A stretch of DNA of 64,000 bases. Origin: Erythrobacter sp. QSSC1-22B. Its GTDB lineage: Bacteria; Pseudomonadota; Alphaproteobacteria; Sphingomonadales; Sphingomonadaceae. Within the stretch, counting starts at the first letter, position 1, and every line of letters begins with the position of its first letter. The notes under the pieces were generated by a model that worked only from the letters and a program-made list of their open reading frames with translations, was not told the DNA's origin and did no database searches. The translations under genes and the position numbers were made by a program. The stretch is from positions 1 to 64,000 of the forward strand of contig NZ_LZRP01000005.1 in NCBI RefSeq assembly GCF_001678665.1, read 5' to 3'. Positions 8,595 through 20,276 of the stretch are shown in pieces.

Positions 8595-9436
8595 TGGGCG
8601 GCGGTTTCGCCGACTGGATCGGGTGCAGCGTCACCGCGCACGACCGGATCGAGCCCGCGCGCAGCAACGCGCTGCTGGCGGCTCTGGGCGCGCAGGGCGG
8701 GGGCGCGGCAGGAGATTTGCTGCCGTTGCTGCACCACTGGCTCTATTTCTGGGATGTCCGCCCGCCCGCTGGGCTGGGCGCGGACGGGCATCCGGCGAAA
8801 GGCGATTTCCTCCCACCGATCCCGCTCCCGCGGCGGATGTGGGCCGGCGGACGGATCGGCTTTCACGCTCCCCTGGCGCTGGGCGAGGACGTCACAAAGA
8901 CCTCGACGATCCTTGCTATCGAAGAGAAGCACGGGCGCAGCGGGACGTTGGTGTTCGTGACTCTCGAACATGCGATCAGCAATGCCGACGGGCTCGCGAT
9001 CCGCGAGGAGCAGGACCTGGTCTATCGCGCCGCCGCCGGTTCCGGACCGCAATTGCCTGCGCCGGCACCTGCGCCCAATTGCGGCTGGCGGGAGAGCATC
9101 GATCCAGATTCGGTGCTGCTGTTCCGTTATTCGGCGCTGACGATGAACGGGCACCGCATCCATTACGACCGTCCCTACGCCACGAGCGAGGAAGCCTATC
9201 CGGCGCTGGTGGTGCACGGCCCCTTGCAGGCGACGCTGCTGATGGCGCTGGCGGAGCGGCATGTGTCGCGGCCGATCACCGCGTTCGAATTTCGCGGGGA
9301 AGCGCCAGCCTTCGACGGGATGACGCTCAATCTGTGCGGCGACACCACGGATGACGGGGCAAGCATGTGGACGCAACAGGGCGACCGGGTCGCGATGCGG
9401 GCGCGCGTGACCTGCGGCGGCGGGTCAGCCGGGTAG
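8594..9436 (+). CDS. MaoC/FAS1-like acyl-CoA dehydratase (mesaconyl-C4-CoA hydratase-like)
   Basis: A 280-residue protein of the HTD2/FAS1-like dehydratase type, two hot-dog halves in one chain. Recognisable blocks are LLPLLHHWLYFWD, FLPPIPLPRRMWAGGRI, the central SGTLVFVTLEHAISN and RIHYDRPYATSEEAYPALVVHGPLQA (typical C-terminal half). Relatives hydrate mesaconyl-C4-CoA to citramalyl-CoA. This fits the upstream CoA-ester lyase, with which it overlaps by one base. Its 3' end overlaps the convergent cysQ by 12 bases. Fold confident; substrate inferred. Confidence 0.82.
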   Translation: MGGGFADWIGCSVTAHDRIEPARSNALLAALGAQGGGAAGDLLPLLHHWLYFWDVRPPAGLGADGHPAKGDFLPPIPLPRRMWAGGRIGFHAPLALGEDVTKTSTILAIEEKHGRSGTLVFVTLEHAISNADGLAIREEQDLVYRAAAGSGPQLPAPAPAPNCGWRESIDPDSVLLFRYSALTMNGHRIHYDRPYATSEEAYPALVVHGPLQATLLMALAERHVSRPITAFEFRGEAPAFDGMTLNLCGDTTDDGASMWTQQGDRVAMRARVTCGGGSAG

Positions 9437-10159
9437 CGCGGCGATCTCGGCCAGAACCCGCTCTGCCAGGTCGATCCGGCAGATCAGCAAATCGGGCATG
9501 AAGGTGTCGCGCGCATTGTAGACCAGCGGCGTGCCGTCGATCCGGCTGACGTGCAGGCCGTGCGCCGCGGCGACCGCAGCGGGAGCGCAATTGTCCCACT
9601 GGTGCTGGCCGCCCGCGTGGAGATAGATTTCCGCTTCGCCGCGCACCACCGCCATCGCCTTGGCGCCGGCGCTGCCCATCGGGACGAGCTCGGCACCGAT
9701 CGCTTCGGCAACCGCAAGTGCCTGCGCGGGCGGGCGACTGCGCGAGACCACCATGCGCGGGGTCGTCGGCCGATTGGGCAGGGCAATCGGTTTGTCGGTG
9801 CGCAGCACGAGATCAAGCGCAGGGAGCCCGACCGCGCCCACCTTTGCCACTCCGTCGATCGCCAGACCGATATGGACCGCCCAGTCGCTGCGTCCCTCGC
9901 CATATTCGCGCGTCCCATCGACCGGGTCGATGATCCAGACGCGCTGCTTGCCAAGGCGCGCCTCGGTGTCGGCGGATTCCTCCGACAACAGCCCGTCCTC
10001 GGGGCGGTGCTGCGCGATCGCGCGGCACAGGAAGCGGTTGGCGGCCTCGTCGCCCGCATCGCCCAGCGCCCGGCCCGCGATCAGGCCCGAGTCGCGGATC
10101 GCCAGCGCAATCCGGCCAGCGTGGTGCGCCAATTGCGCGGCGAGTTCATAATCGTCCAT
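9425..10159 (-). CDS. cysQ: 3'(2'),5'-bisphosphate nucleotidase
   Basis: A 244-residue inositol-monophosphatase-fold enzyme that removes PAP, the by-product of PAPS reduction, keeping sulfate assimilation running. Metal and phosphate motifs are visible: LLSEES (Glu), WIIDPVDGTREYGEG (the DPxDGT signature) and the late HQWDNCAPAAVAAAHGL block. It is the third gene of cysD-cysNC-cysQ, starting 10 bases after the cysNC stop, which supports the CysQ assignment over a generic inositol phosphatase. Confidence 0.92.
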   Translation of the reverse strand: MDDYELAAQLAHHAGRIALAIRDSGLIAGRALGDAGDEAANRFLCRAIAQHRPEDGLLSEESADTEARLGKQRVWIIDPVDGTREYGEGRSDWAVHIGLAIDGVAKVGAVGLPALDLVLRTDKPIALPNRPTTPRMVVSRSRPPAQALAVAEAIGAELVPMGSAGAKAMAVVRGEAEIYLHAGGQHQWDNCAPAAVAAAHGLHVSRIDGTPLVYNARDTFMPDLLICRIDLAERVLAEIAALPG

Positions 10160-10169
10160 CGAAATCCTG

Positions 10170-12107
10170 TTATTTCAGCGGCATGATCTGGCGGATGATG
10201 TATTCGGCGGCCTCGCCGGGGGTCATCTCGACGGTGTTGACCACGATGTCGGGATTTTCCGGCGCTTCATAGGGGCTGTCGATTCCGGTGAAGTTCTTGA
10301 GCTTGCCTTCGCGCGCCTTCTTGTAGAGCCCCTTCACGTCGCGCTGCTCGGCGATCTCGAGCGGGGTATCGACGAAAATCTCGACGAACTCGGTATCGGG
10401 CAGCATGTCGCGGACCATCTGCCGCTCGGCGCGGAACGGGCTGATGAAGGCGGTCAGCACGATCAGTCCGGCATCGGCCATCAGCCGCGCGACCTCGCCG
10501 ACGCGGCGGATGTTCTCGATCCGGTCGGCATCGGTAAAGCCCAGATCCTTGTTGAGCCCATGTCGGACATTGTCGCCGTCGAGCAGGAAGGTGTGGCGGT
10601 TCATCACCGCCAGCCGCTTCTCGACCTCGTTGGCAATGGTCGATTTGCCCGAACCCGATAGGCCGGTGAACCACAGCACCCGCGGGGTCTGGTTCTTGAT
10701 GCCCGCATGGTCCTCGCGGGTGACGTCGCTGGGTTGCCAATGGACGTTCTGCGCGCGGCGCAGCGCGAAATGGAGCATCCCGCCCGCGACCGTGCGGTTG
10801 GTGAGCTTGTCGATCAGCACGAAGCCGCCGAGTGTGCGGTTGTCGGCATAGGGCTCGAATACGATCGGCTTTTCGGTGTGAACCTCGGCGACGCCGATCG
10901 AATTGAGTGTGAGCGTCTTGGCGGCGAGATGTGCCATGGTGTTGACATTGATCTCGTATTTGGGTTCCTGCACGCTGGCCGAGACGGTCTGGGTGCCCAG
11001 CTTGAGCCAATAGGCGCGGCCGACCAGCATGGGGTCGTCGTCCATCCACACCAGCGTCGCCTCGAACTGGTCGGAGACCTGCGGCGGATCCTCGGCTGCG
11101 GCAATCACATCGCCGCGCGAACAGTCGATCTCGTCGGCAAAGGTCAGCGTGACCGACTGGCCCGCCACCGCCTCTTCGAGATCGCCCGAGAAGGTCACGA
11201 TCCGCTCGAGCGTGGTGGTTTTGCCTGAGGGCAGCACCCGCAACGCCGCGCCCGGCTTGATCGTCCCGCCGGCGATCAGCCCGGCAAAGCCGCGGAAGTC
11301 GAGATCGGGGCGGTTGACCCATTGCACCGGCATCCGGAACGGCCGGTCCTGCGCATCGGCAGCGCCCAGTTCGACGGTCTCGAGATGCTCGATCAGCGAC
11401 GGGCCGGTGTACCAGGGCATATGCTCCGAGGGGCCGGCGATATTGTCGCCCTTGAAGCCCGAGATCGGCATCGCGGTGAAGGCCTCGATCCCGATCTCCG
11501 CTGCGAAGCGCGCGTAATCGGCGACGATCGCATCGTAGGCCGCCTGGTCGTAATCGATCAGATCCATCTTGTTGACCGCCAGCACGATCCGGCGAATGCC
11601 CAGGCGATGGCACAGGAAACTGTGCCGCCGGGTCTGTACCAGCACGCCCTTGCGCGCATCGACCAGGATCACTGCCAGTTCGGCGGTGGAGGCGCCGGTG
11701 ACCATGTTGCGGGTGTATTGTTCGTGGCCAGGGCAATCGGCGACGATGAACTTGCGGCGGTCGGTCGAGAAGAAACGATAGGCGACATCGATGGTGATGC
11801 CCTGCTCGCGCTCGGCGGCGAGGCCATCGACCAGCAGCGCGTAATCGAGCTCCTGACCCTGCGTCCCGATCCGCTTGCTGTCGCTCTCGAGACTGGCGAG
11901 CTGGTCCTCGAAGATCATCTTGCTGTCGTAGAGCAGCCGCCCGATCAGGGTCGACTTGCCATCGTCCACGCTGCCGCAGGTGATGAAGCGCAGCATGGTC
12001 TTGTGCTGGTGGCGGGTCAGATAGGCGTCGATGTCCTCGCCCGCGAGCGCATCGGGGCGGTAGGCGTTTTGAGGGCTTGGCCCCTCGGAACTGGAGTGGT
12101 CGGCCAT
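10170..12107 (-). CDS. cysNC: Bifunctional sulfate adenylyltransferase subunit 1 / adenylylsulfate kinase
   Basis: A 645-residue fusion. Residues ~35-440 are a CysN GTPase of the EF-Tu type: [29 protein letters not shown] and VNKMD. Residues ~455-645 are an APS kinase (CysC) with P-loop [14 protein letters not shown] and the [13 protein letters not shown] block. CysN with CysD makes APS from ATP and sulfate, driven by GTP hydrolysis; CysC phosphorylates APS to PAPS in the cytoplasm. The start overlaps the cysD stop by one base, so translation is coupled. The fused arrangement is common in alphaproteobacteria. Confidence 0.97.
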   Translation of the reverse strand: MADHSSSEGPSPQNAYRPDALAGEDIDAYLTRHQHKTMLRFITCGSVDDGKSTLIGRLLYDSKMIFEDQLASLESDSKRIGTQGQELDYALLVDGLAAEREQGITIDVAYRFFSTDRRKFIVADCPGHEQYTRNMVTGASTAELAVILVDARKGVLVQTRRHSFLCHRLGIRRIVLAVNKMDLIDYDQAAYDAIVADYARFAAEIGIEAFTAMPISGFKGDNIAGPSEHMPWYTGPSLIEHLETVELGAADAQDRPFRMPVQWVNRPDLDFRGFAGLIAGGTIKPGAALRVLPSGKTTTLERIVTFSGDLEEAVAGQSVTLTFADEIDCSRGDVIAAAEDPPQVSDQFEATLVWMDDDPMLVGRAYWLKLGTQTVSASVQEPKYEINVNTMAHLAAKTLTLNSIGVAEVHTEKPIVFEPYADNRTLGGFVLIDKLTNRTVAGGMLHFALRRAQNVHWQPSDVTREDHAGIKNQTPRVLWFTGLSGSGKSTIANEVEKRLAVMNRHTFLLDGDNVRHGLNKDLGFTDADRIENIRRVGEVARLMADAGLIVLTAFISPFRAERQMVRDMLPDTEFVEIFVDTPLEIAEQRDVKGLYKKAREGKLKNFTGIDSPYEAPENPDIVVNTVEMTPGEAAEYIIRQIMPLK

Positions 12108-13024
12108 CAGAAATAGCCCTCCTGCTTCTTCTTTTCCATCGACGAGCCGCCCGCATCGCGGTCGATGGCTCGGCCCTGGCGTTCGCTGGTGGTGGTCAGC
12201 AGCATTTCCTGGATGATCTCGGAGAGCGTCGAGGCGGTGCTCTCGACCGCCCCGGTGAGCGGGTAGCAGCCCAATGTGCGGAAGCGGATCCAGCGTTCGA
12301 TCGGCTGTTCGCCCTCGAGCGGGAAGCGGTCGTCGTCGACCATTACGAGCATCCCGTCGCGCTCCACCGTGGGGCGCGGCGCGGCGAAATAGAGCGGGAC
12401 GATCTCAATGTTTTCGAGCTGGATATATTGCCAGATATCGAGCTCGGTCCAGTTGCTCAGCGGAAAGACGCGGATGCTCTCGCCGCCATTGCGGGTGCGC
12501 GGCGCCTTGCGGGCGTTGTAGAGGTTCCACAATTCGGGGCGCTGGTTCTTGGGGTCCCAGCCGTGGGTGGCGGTGCGGAACGAGAAGATGCGCTCCTTCG
12601 CGCGGCTCTTTTCCTCGTCGCGCCGCGCGCCTCCGAAAGCTGCATCGAAGCCATATTTGTCGAGCGCCTGCTTTAATCCCTCGGTCTTCCACATGTCGGT
12701 GTGCAGTGCGCCGTGATCGAAGGGGTTGATGCCGCGTTCGATGGCTTCGGGGTTGCGATGGACCAGCAGCTCCATCCCAGCTTCGCGTGCCGCCTTTTCG
12801 CGCAGCGCGTACATGGCCTGGAACTTCCAGGTGGTGTCGACATGCAGCAGTGGGAAGGGCGGCGGGGCGGGATAAAAGGCCTTGCGCGCCAGATGCAGCA
12901 TCACCGCGCTGTCCTTGCCGACCGAATAGAGCATCACCGGCTTTTCCGCCTCGGCGACGACCTCGCGCATGATGTGGATACTCTCGGCTTCGAGCCGTTG
13001 AAGATGGGTGAGGATACGGGTCAT
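12107..13024 (-). CDS. cysD: Sulfate adenylyltransferase subunit 2
   Basis: A 305-residue catalytic subunit of ATP sulfurylase, a PP-loop (adenine nucleotide alpha hydrolase) protein. It shows [17 protein letters not shown] at the start, the PP-loop region [20 protein letters not shown], the [20 protein letters not shown] block, and the C-terminal [22 protein letters not shown]-type end seen in CysD. It is the first gene of the cysD-cysNC-cysQ operon, so the promoter should lie in the 180 bases before 13204. No riboswitch-like structure was seen there. Confidence 0.96.
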   Translation of the reverse strand: MTRILTHLQRLEAESIHIMREVVAEAEKPVMLYSVGKDSAVMLHLARKAFYPAPPPFPLLHVDTTWKFQAMYALREKAAREAGMELLVHRNPEAIERGINPFDHGALHTDMWKTEGLKQALDKYGFDAAFGGARRDEEKSRAKERIFSFRTATHGWDPKNQRPELWNLYNARKAPRTRNGGESIRVFPLSNWTELDIWQYIQLENIEIVPLYFAAPRPTVERDGMLVMVDDDRFPLEGEQPIERWIRFRTLGCYPLTGAVESTASTLSEIIQEMLLTTTSERQGRAIDRDAGGSSMEKKKQEGYF

Positions 13025-13203
13025 AATGGTCCGGTCCTCTAAATCTTCGCGTCCGCGCGGCGAAACACAGCATTTCTATCAGGCGGCTGCGCGGCTCTTT
13101 GTAGCCCCGCCCGGTTTCTACGGCGAGGGATGGACGATTGCAATTTGCCGCGATTGCGGGTTTCTTTGCGCGCAACGCGTCACGCTGGGATTGGTGGATT
13201 TCT

Positions 13204-14856
13204 ATGAACGACTGGATCGAAACGGCCCACCGGGCCTGCGCCGCCGCGCGCCTCTATCGCGATGCGGTGCGCGCAGCGACCAACGCTCTTGTCGCCCCCG
13301 ATGGCCGCGCGGACCCCGTGCTGATCGAGCGCGAACAGCGCCGCGTCCACGGTTTCGCCTGGATCGGCACGACCGTCGCCGCGCTCGAGGCGGTCGCCGA
13401 ATGGGCAGTGCGGGTCGAGGACGCCGGCCGCTTCGGCGAGGTCGAGCGGCTGGCGCTGGCGATCGGTTTCGGCGAATATTGCCACCAGCTCGCTTCCGCG
13501 CTGCCGATGAGCCAGAGCGAGTTCGTCCGCCCCGCCGAACTCGGCGTCGCCGATGCGGCGCGCGACTTTTCCGAGGATCCTGCGGTGCGGCGCTTCCTCG
13601 AAGGGGGCAGCACCGCCGAGCACCGCGCCACGCTGGCGGGGCATCTCGCCGAGGGGCGCGTCCCCGACGAAGGCTTCGACGACGAGACGCTCGACATGAT
13701 CCGCGGCCAGTTCCGCGCCTTCACCGCGGATCGCATCACTCCGCATGCGCAGGGCTGGCACCTCGCCGATGCACTGATCCCGATCGAGCTGGTCGACGAG
13801 ATGGCCGCGCTGGGCGTGTTCGGGGTCTGCATCGACGAGCGCTATGGCGGGCTGGGGCTGGGCAAGCTGGCGATGTGCCTGGTCTCGGAAGAGTTGTCGC
13901 GCGGCTGGATCTGCGCCGGTTCGCTGGGCACCCGCTCCGAGATCGCCAGCGAGCTGATCGGCGAGAACGGGACCGAAGAACAGAAGGCGCATTATTTGCC
14001 TCGCCTCGCCGATGGATCGATCCTGCCCACCGCGGTCTTCACCGAGCCCGACACCGGCTCTGATCTCGCCTCGGTCCGCACCCGCGCGATGAGGGACGAA
14101 GCGGGTGATTGGGGGGTGCATGGTTCCAAGACCTGGATCACCCACGCCGCGCGCGCCGATCTGATGACGCTGCTGTGCCGCACCGATGCGGACACGCCGG
14201 GCTATGGCGGACTGTCGATGCTGCTCGCCGAAAAGACCCGCGGCAGCGATGAAAAGCCCTTTCCCGACGAAGGGCTGGCGGGCGACGAGATCGAGGTACT
14301 CGGCTATCGCGGGATGAAGGAATACACGCTCGGCTTCGACGGTTTCGCGGTGCCCGGCGATGCGCTGCTCGGCGGCGCCGAGGGGCAGGGGTTCAAGCAA
14401 TTGATGCGCACCTTCGAGGGCGCGCGGATCCAGACCGCGGCGCGCGCCATCGGGGTCGGCTGGCACGCCTTCGACCTCGCGCTGCGCTATGCCGGCGAGC
14501 GGCGCCAGTTCGGCAAGCCGCTGATGGCTTTCCCGCGCGTTGCCGACAAGCTGGTGCTGATGGCGGTCGAACAGCTGATGGCGCGCGAGCTGACCTATTC
14601 GGCGGCACGTCACAAGGACAAGGGCGAGCGCTGCGACATCGAGGCAGGCATGGCCAAACTGCTCGCGGCGCGGGTCGCCTGGGCCAATGCCGACAATGCG
14701 GTGCAGATCCACGGCGGCAATGGCTATGCGCTCGAATACGAGGTCAGCCGGGTGCTGTGCGATGCGCGGATCCTCAACATTTTCGAGGGCGCGGCGGAAA
14801 TCCAGGCGCAGGTGATCGGCCGCGGGCTGCTGGCGACGCCCAAGGCCGCCTCATGA
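13204..14856 (+). CDS. mcd: Methylsuccinyl-CoA dehydrogenase-like acyl-CoA dehydrogenase
   Basis: A 550-residue flavoprotein, ~150 residues longer than ordinary acyl-CoA dehydrogenases because of an N-terminal helical extension (RDAVRAATNALVAPDGRADP...HGFAWIGTT). Such an extension is characteristic of (2S)-methylsuccinyl-CoA dehydrogenase of the ethylmalonyl-CoA pathway. The core is complete: TAVFTEPDTGSDLAS, WITHAARADLM, RYAGERRQFGKPL, VQIHGGNGYALEYEVSRV and ILNIFEGAAEIQAQVIGRG. The start MNDWIETAH at 13204 follows GGTGGA; a longer frame begins at 13138. The product would be mesaconyl-CoA, which fits the nearby hydratase and lyase genes. crotonyl-CoA carboxylase/reductase and ethylmalonyl-CoA mutase are not in the window. 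Confidence 0.75.
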   Translation: MNDWIETAHRACAAARLYRDAVRAATNALVAPDGRADPVLIEREQRRVHGFAWIGTTVAALEAVAEWAVRVEDAGRFGEVERLALAIGFGEYCHQLASALPMSQSEFVRPAELGVADAARDFSEDPAVRRFLEGGSTAEHRATLAGHLAEGRVPDEGFDDETLDMIRGQFRAFTADRITPHAQGWHLADALIPIELVDEMAALGVFGVCIDERYGGLGLGKLAMCLVSEELSRGWICAGSLGTRSEIASELIGENGTEEQKAHYLPRLADGSILPTAVFTEPDTGSDLASVRTRAMRDEAGDWGVHGSKTWITHAARADLMTLLCRTDADTPGYGGLSMLLAEKTRGSDEKPFPDEGLAGDEIEVLGYRGMKEYTLGFDGFAVPGDALLGGAEGQGFKQLMRTFEGARIQTAARAIGVGWHAFDLALRYAGERRQFGKPLMAFPRVADKLVLMAVEQLMARELTYSAARHKDKGERCDIEAGMAKLLAARVAWANADNAVQIHGGNGYALEYEVSRVLCDARILNIFEGAAEIQAQVIGRGLLATPKAAS

Positions 14857-15016
14857 TGCGATCCGGCGAGCGCCAGGCCCGACCCGGCGATGGCCGCTGG
14901 CGCTCACCCGCACGAAGGCCTAGTCTCATATTGCAACCGAGATTCGCGTTCCCAGCTTAGGCCCAGCTTATGCGGGAACGCCCACAGGAATCCGCTGACA
15001 CAAACGGGAGAGAGAC

Positions 15017-16441
15017 ATGACCAAGACCTATTCCAATCTCATCGACGGCGAGCTCGTCACCACATCGGGGACGATGGACGTCATCAACCCGGCGACCGAG
15101 GAGGTCGTCGGCCAGGTTCCTTCCGCGGGCAAGGACGAGCTCGACCGCGCGGTCGCCGCTGCGCGCCGCGCCTTCCAGAGCTGGAAGAAGACCACGCCGG
15201 AGGAACGCCAGAAGGTGGTCCAGGCGATCGCCGCGACGATCAAGGAGAACGCCGACGAGCTGTTCCGCCTGCTCACCAGCGAGCAGGGCAAGCCGCACAA
15301 CCAGGCGAAGCAGGAAATCTACGGCGCCGCCGGGCTCGCCGCGGCGCAATCCACGCTCCGGCTCGAGGATGTGATCAACCAGGACGACGACACGCGTCTG
15401 TCGCGCACCCGCCGCGTGCCCGTGGGCGTGGTCGCCGGGATCGTGCCGTGGAACTTCCCGATCATGATGGCGATCCAGAAGATCGTTCCGGCGCTGGTCG
15501 CGGGTTGCACCATCGTGCTCAAACCTTCGCCGTTCACCCCGCTGACCACGCTTCGCATCGCCGAGCTGATCAAGGATGTCGTGCCTGCGGGCACGGTCAA
15601 CATCATCACCGGCCCCGACGAACTTGGCCCGATGATCACCAGCCACCCGGGGATCGACAAGATCACCTTCACCGGCTCGACCGCGACCGGCAAGAAGATC
15701 ATGGAAGGCGCGAGCAAGGATCTCAAGCGCATCACGCTCGAACTGGGCGGCAATGACGCGTCGATCGTGCTCGCCGATGCCGATGTCGAGAAAGTCGCCG
15801 AACAGCTGTTCTGGTCGAGCTTCTCCAACGCCGGGCAGGTCTGCATCGCCGCCAAGCGGATCTATATCCACGAGGACATCTACGACGATCTGTCCAAGGC
15901 GATCGCCGCCTATGCCAAGACGGTGAAGGTCGGCGACGGCGCCGAGCAGGGCACCGGGGTCGGCCCGATCCAGAACAAGAAGCAGTTCGAGCGCGTCTGC
16001 GAGTTGATCCAGGACGCCAAGGATGAGGGCTACCAGTTCCTCACCGGGGGCGATGTCGATCCTTCCGGCACGGGCTATTACGTCCCGATCACCATTCTCG
16101 ACAATCCGCCCGAGAATGCGCGGATCGTCGCCGAGGAGCAGTTCGGCCCGGTGATGCCGCTGATGAAATTCGCCACCGTCGACGAGGCCATCGAGCGCGC
16201 CAATGCCTCGGAATACGGGCTCGCCGGCGCGGTCTGGACCGCCGATGCCGAGCAGGGCGTCGCGGTCGCCGAACGGATGGAAACCGGCACGGTGTGGGTC
16301 AACGAGTTCATGCACCTCTCGCCCTTCGCCCCCTTCGGCGGGCACAAGCAGTCGGGCATCGGCGCCGAATACGGCATCGATGGCTTGAAGGAATTCACCT
16401 ACCCGCAGGTGATCACGATCAAGCGCGACGCCTTCGCCTGA
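15017..16441 (+). CDS. NAD(P)-dependent aldehyde dehydrogenase (succinate-semialdehyde dehydrogenase-like)
   Basis: A 474-residue aldehyde dehydrogenase. Seen: IVPWNFPIMMAIQKIVPAL, cofactor loop TFTGSTATGKKIM, catalytic Glu in ITLELGGNDASIVL, catalytic Cys in FSNAGQVCIAAKRIYI, and EEQFGPVMPL. The length and the GGNDASIVL/NAGQVCIAA forms resemble the succinate-semialdehyde or broad-specificity class. Start follows GGGAGAGAGAC. A strong terminator follows at 16467, and there is a 160-base gap before the gene, so it appears monocistronic. Substrate not determinable here. Confidence 0.88.
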   Translation: MTKTYSNLIDGELVTTSGTMDVINPATEEVVGQVPSAGKDELDRAVAAARRAFQSWKKTTPEERQKVVQAIAATIKENADELFRLLTSEQGKPHNQAKQEIYGAAGLAAAQSTLRLEDVINQDDDTRLSRTRRVPVGVVAGIVPWNFPIMMAIQKIVPALVAGCTIVLKPSPFTPLTTLRIAELIKDVVPAGTVNIITGPDELGPMITSHPGIDKITFTGSTATGKKIMEGASKDLKRITLELGGNDASIVLADADVEKVAEQLFWSSFSNAGQVCIAAKRIYIHEDIYDDLSKAIAAYAKTVKVGDGAEQGTGVGPIQNKKQFERVCELIQDAKDEGYQFLTGGDVDPSGTGYYVPITILDNPPENARIVAEEQFGPVMPLMKFATVDEAIERANASEYGLAGAVWTADAEQGVAVAERMETGTVWVNEFMHLSPFAPFGGHKQSGIGAEYGIDGLKEFTYPQVITIKRDAFA

Positions 16442-16466
16442 GGCGCTGGCAAGCAGACAAACGGAG

Positions 16467-16497
16467 GGGGCGGCCAGTGTGCCGCCCCTTTTCGTTT
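16467..16497 (+). terminator. Rho-independent terminator of the aldehyde dehydrogenase gene
   Basis: An 8-base-pair stem GGGGCGGC / GCCGCCCC with loop CAGTGT is followed by TTTTCGTTT, 26 bases after the stop codon at 16441. Confidence 0.8.
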
Positions 16498-16522
16498 CAG
16501 TCTGGCTCGTTTCAGTCTGGCT
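16493..16522. repeat. Perfect 15-base tandem duplication
   Basis: The unit CGTTTCAGTCTGGCT occurs twice back to back. It lies immediately after the terminator and between two convergent genes. It looks like a small slippage duplication with no evident function. Confidence 0.8.
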
Positions 16523-16543
16523 TTTGGTTCAGCCCACCGGCGC

Positions 16544-17338
16544 TCAGGCGCCCTTGAACGCGGGCTTGCGCTTCTGGAGGAACGACATCGCGCCCTCCAT
16601 CGAATCCTGGCTCATCCCGGCCTCGCGCTGGCCCTGTGCTTCCATCAGCAGCGTGGCGGTGAAATCGCTCTCCAGCCCGGCGCGGATGTTGCGCTTCATC
16701 AGCCCCAGCGCGAGCGTCGGACCATTGGCGAGCTTCTCGGCCAGCGCCTCGGCTTCGGCGGTGAGCGCTTCGTCCTCGACGCATTTGTAGATCAGCCCGA
16801 TCCGCTCGGCTTCCTCGCCGTGGATCTTCTCGCCCAGCATCATCATCCGCGTCGCCTGTGCGGTGCCCACCAGACGCGGCAGCATCCAGCTCGAGCCGCC
16901 ATCGGGTACCAGCCCGATGTTGACGAAGGCCTGGAGGAAATAGCCGCTCTTGCCCGCGATCACGAAATCTGCCGCCAGCGCGATCGAGCAGCCAACGCCC
17001 GCTGCCGGACCTTGCACCGCAGAAACCACCGGCACGGGCACGCTCGCCAGCGCCTGGATCATCGGGTTGTAATGCCGCTGGAGCGAGGTGAAGGCGCGGT
17101 CGCCGCCGTTGATCGGGCCGGTGCCCGACTTGTCCGCATTGGCGGCGAGATCGGCGCCCGAGCAGAAGGCGCGGCCTTCGCCGGTCATCAGCACCGCGCG
17201 CGCGCCATCGAGATCGCGCACCGCATCGAAGATCTCGTCCGCCATCTGCGGCGGGCAGGCGTTGAGCCGTTCGGGGCGGTTGAGGGTCAGCTTCAGCACA
17301 TTGCCGGTGCGGGTGGTGGTGATGGTCTCGTAGCTCAT
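16544..17338 (-). CDS. Enoyl-CoA hydratase/isomerase family protein (PaaG-like)
   Basis: A 264-residue crotonase-fold enzyme. Seen: LTLNRPERLNA, the oxyanion-hole segment FCSGADLA, VQGPAAGVGCSIALAADF and GLVPDGGSSWMLPRLVG. The Asp in VPDGGSS, in place of a second catalytic Glu, is the pattern of PaaG-type 2-(1,2-epoxyphenyl)acetyl-CoA or enoyl-CoA isomerases rather than classical hydratases. It is convergent with the aldehyde dehydrogenase and 107 bases downstream of acs on the same strand, suggesting joint expression in acyl-CoA turnover. The actual substrate is unknown. Confidence 0.88.
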   Translation of the reverse strand: MSYETITTTRTGNVLKLTLNRPERLNACPPQMADEIFDAVRDLDGARAVLMTGEGRAFCSGADLAANADKSGTGPINGGDRAFTSLQRHYNPMIQALASVPVPVVSAVQGPAAGVGCSIALAADFVIAGKSGYFLQAFVNIGLVPDGGSSWMLPRLVGTAQATRMMMLGEKIHGEEAERIGLIYKCVEDEALTAEAEALAEKLANGPTLALGLMKRNIRAGLESDFTATLLMEAQGQREAGMSQDSMEGAMSFLQKRKPAFKGA

Positions 17339-17445
17339 GGCGCTCTCCCGGGCGTCTGGTGGATTGGTTTCGATCGCGAACTTATCGCCACCCTATCGGC
17401 GCAGGCGAAAGGCGCAAGCCGTGTGGTGCGGGGTAGCCCGGCCGG

Positions 17446-19371
<1,926 letters not shown>

Positions 19372-19471
19372 GACCACTCTCTCCTTGGGCCTGAGCATAG
19401 CGGCTCGCGCGCCCTGTGAAAGCCCTGTGAAGGCCCGGCGCAAGCCCGGCTAAAGCCCGAGCGAAAGGGGA

Positions 19472-20122
19472 TCAGGACGAGGCGCCGCGCGCCAGTTCGA
19501 CGATCCGCTGCATCAGCCGCCTCGCCTCGGCCAGCTCCGCTTCGCCCAGCTTGCCTTCGACCACGGTTTCCAGCGCGCGTTCGAGCGACAGCGCCTCGTT
19601 GAGGATATCCATGGTTTCTTCCGCTTCGTCGCCAGCGGGTTCGGAATCGGGCTGGTGGCGCGCGTAGCGGCCGGCAAGGAACAGCAGCGGCGCGACGGGA
19701 CGGGCCTCGAACTCGACCACCTCGCCGACCAGGATGATATGATCGCCGCCCTCGTATTCGTGGCGGGTGCGGCATTCGAACCGCGCGGCGAACTCGGGAA
19801 ACACCGGCGCTCCCAAAGCGCCGCGCAGCCAATCGACCCCGTCGAACTTGTTCGCCCCCGAGCGCGCGAAACGGTCGGACAAGGCGCGTTGCGAAGCGGC
19901 CAGCACATGGACCGCGAAATGCCCGCTGGCCGAGAAAGCCTCGCGCGACAGCGAATTCTTGGCCAGCGACCACAGCACCAGCGGCGGATCGAGACTGACC
20001 GAATTGAAGCTGCTCGCGGTCACCCCCACCGGCTCGCCATCGGCGGCCAGAGTGGTGGCGATGGTCACGCCGGTCGCGAAGGAGCCAAGCGCGTCGCGGA
20101 ATTCGCGTTGCAGCTCGCTCAC
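19472..20122 (-). CDS. Flavin reductase family protein with C-terminal helical extension
   Basis: A ~216-residue protein. Residues 1-160 are a flavin-reductase-like split beta-barrel (FATGVTIATTLAADGEPVGV, TASSFNSVSLDPPLVLWSLA, GDHIILVGEVVEFE), which uses NAD(P)H to reduce free or bound FMN. The last ~60 residues (EETMDILNEALSLERALE...RRLMQRIVELARG) form an extra charged helical tail not usual in the family. The proposed GTG start at 20122 gives VSELQREFRDALG; an ATG frame reaches 20248 but would overlap the divergent gene's promoter region. Partner oxygenase not seen. Confidence 0.75.
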   Translation of the reverse strand: MSELQREFRDALGSFATGVTIATTLAADGEPVGVTASSFNSVSLDPPLVLWSLAKNSLSREAFSASGHFAVHVLAASQRALSDRFARSGANKFDGVDWLRGALGAPVFPEFAARFECRTRHEYEGGDHIILVGEVVEFEARPVAPLLFLAGRYARHQPDSEPAGDEAEETMDILNEALSLERALETVVEGKLGEAELAEARRLMQRIVELARGASS

Positions 20123-20276
20123 CTGATGGCTCGGGCGGGTTTTGTCGGCGCGGATGGCATGTCGGTTCGCGGTGCCGCTTCGCGAGCCGAAAGACAACCT
20201 TTTTGCTTCGTTCTGCCGCGCGGTTGCGGGACAGCGCGCATCATGCAATGCGATGGCTCAAACAGGAGAGAGAAAC

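Noticed and set aside
12974-12982. TGTGGATAC DnaA-box-like sequence
   Set aside because: It lies inside the cysD coding region and its codons are explained by the protein.
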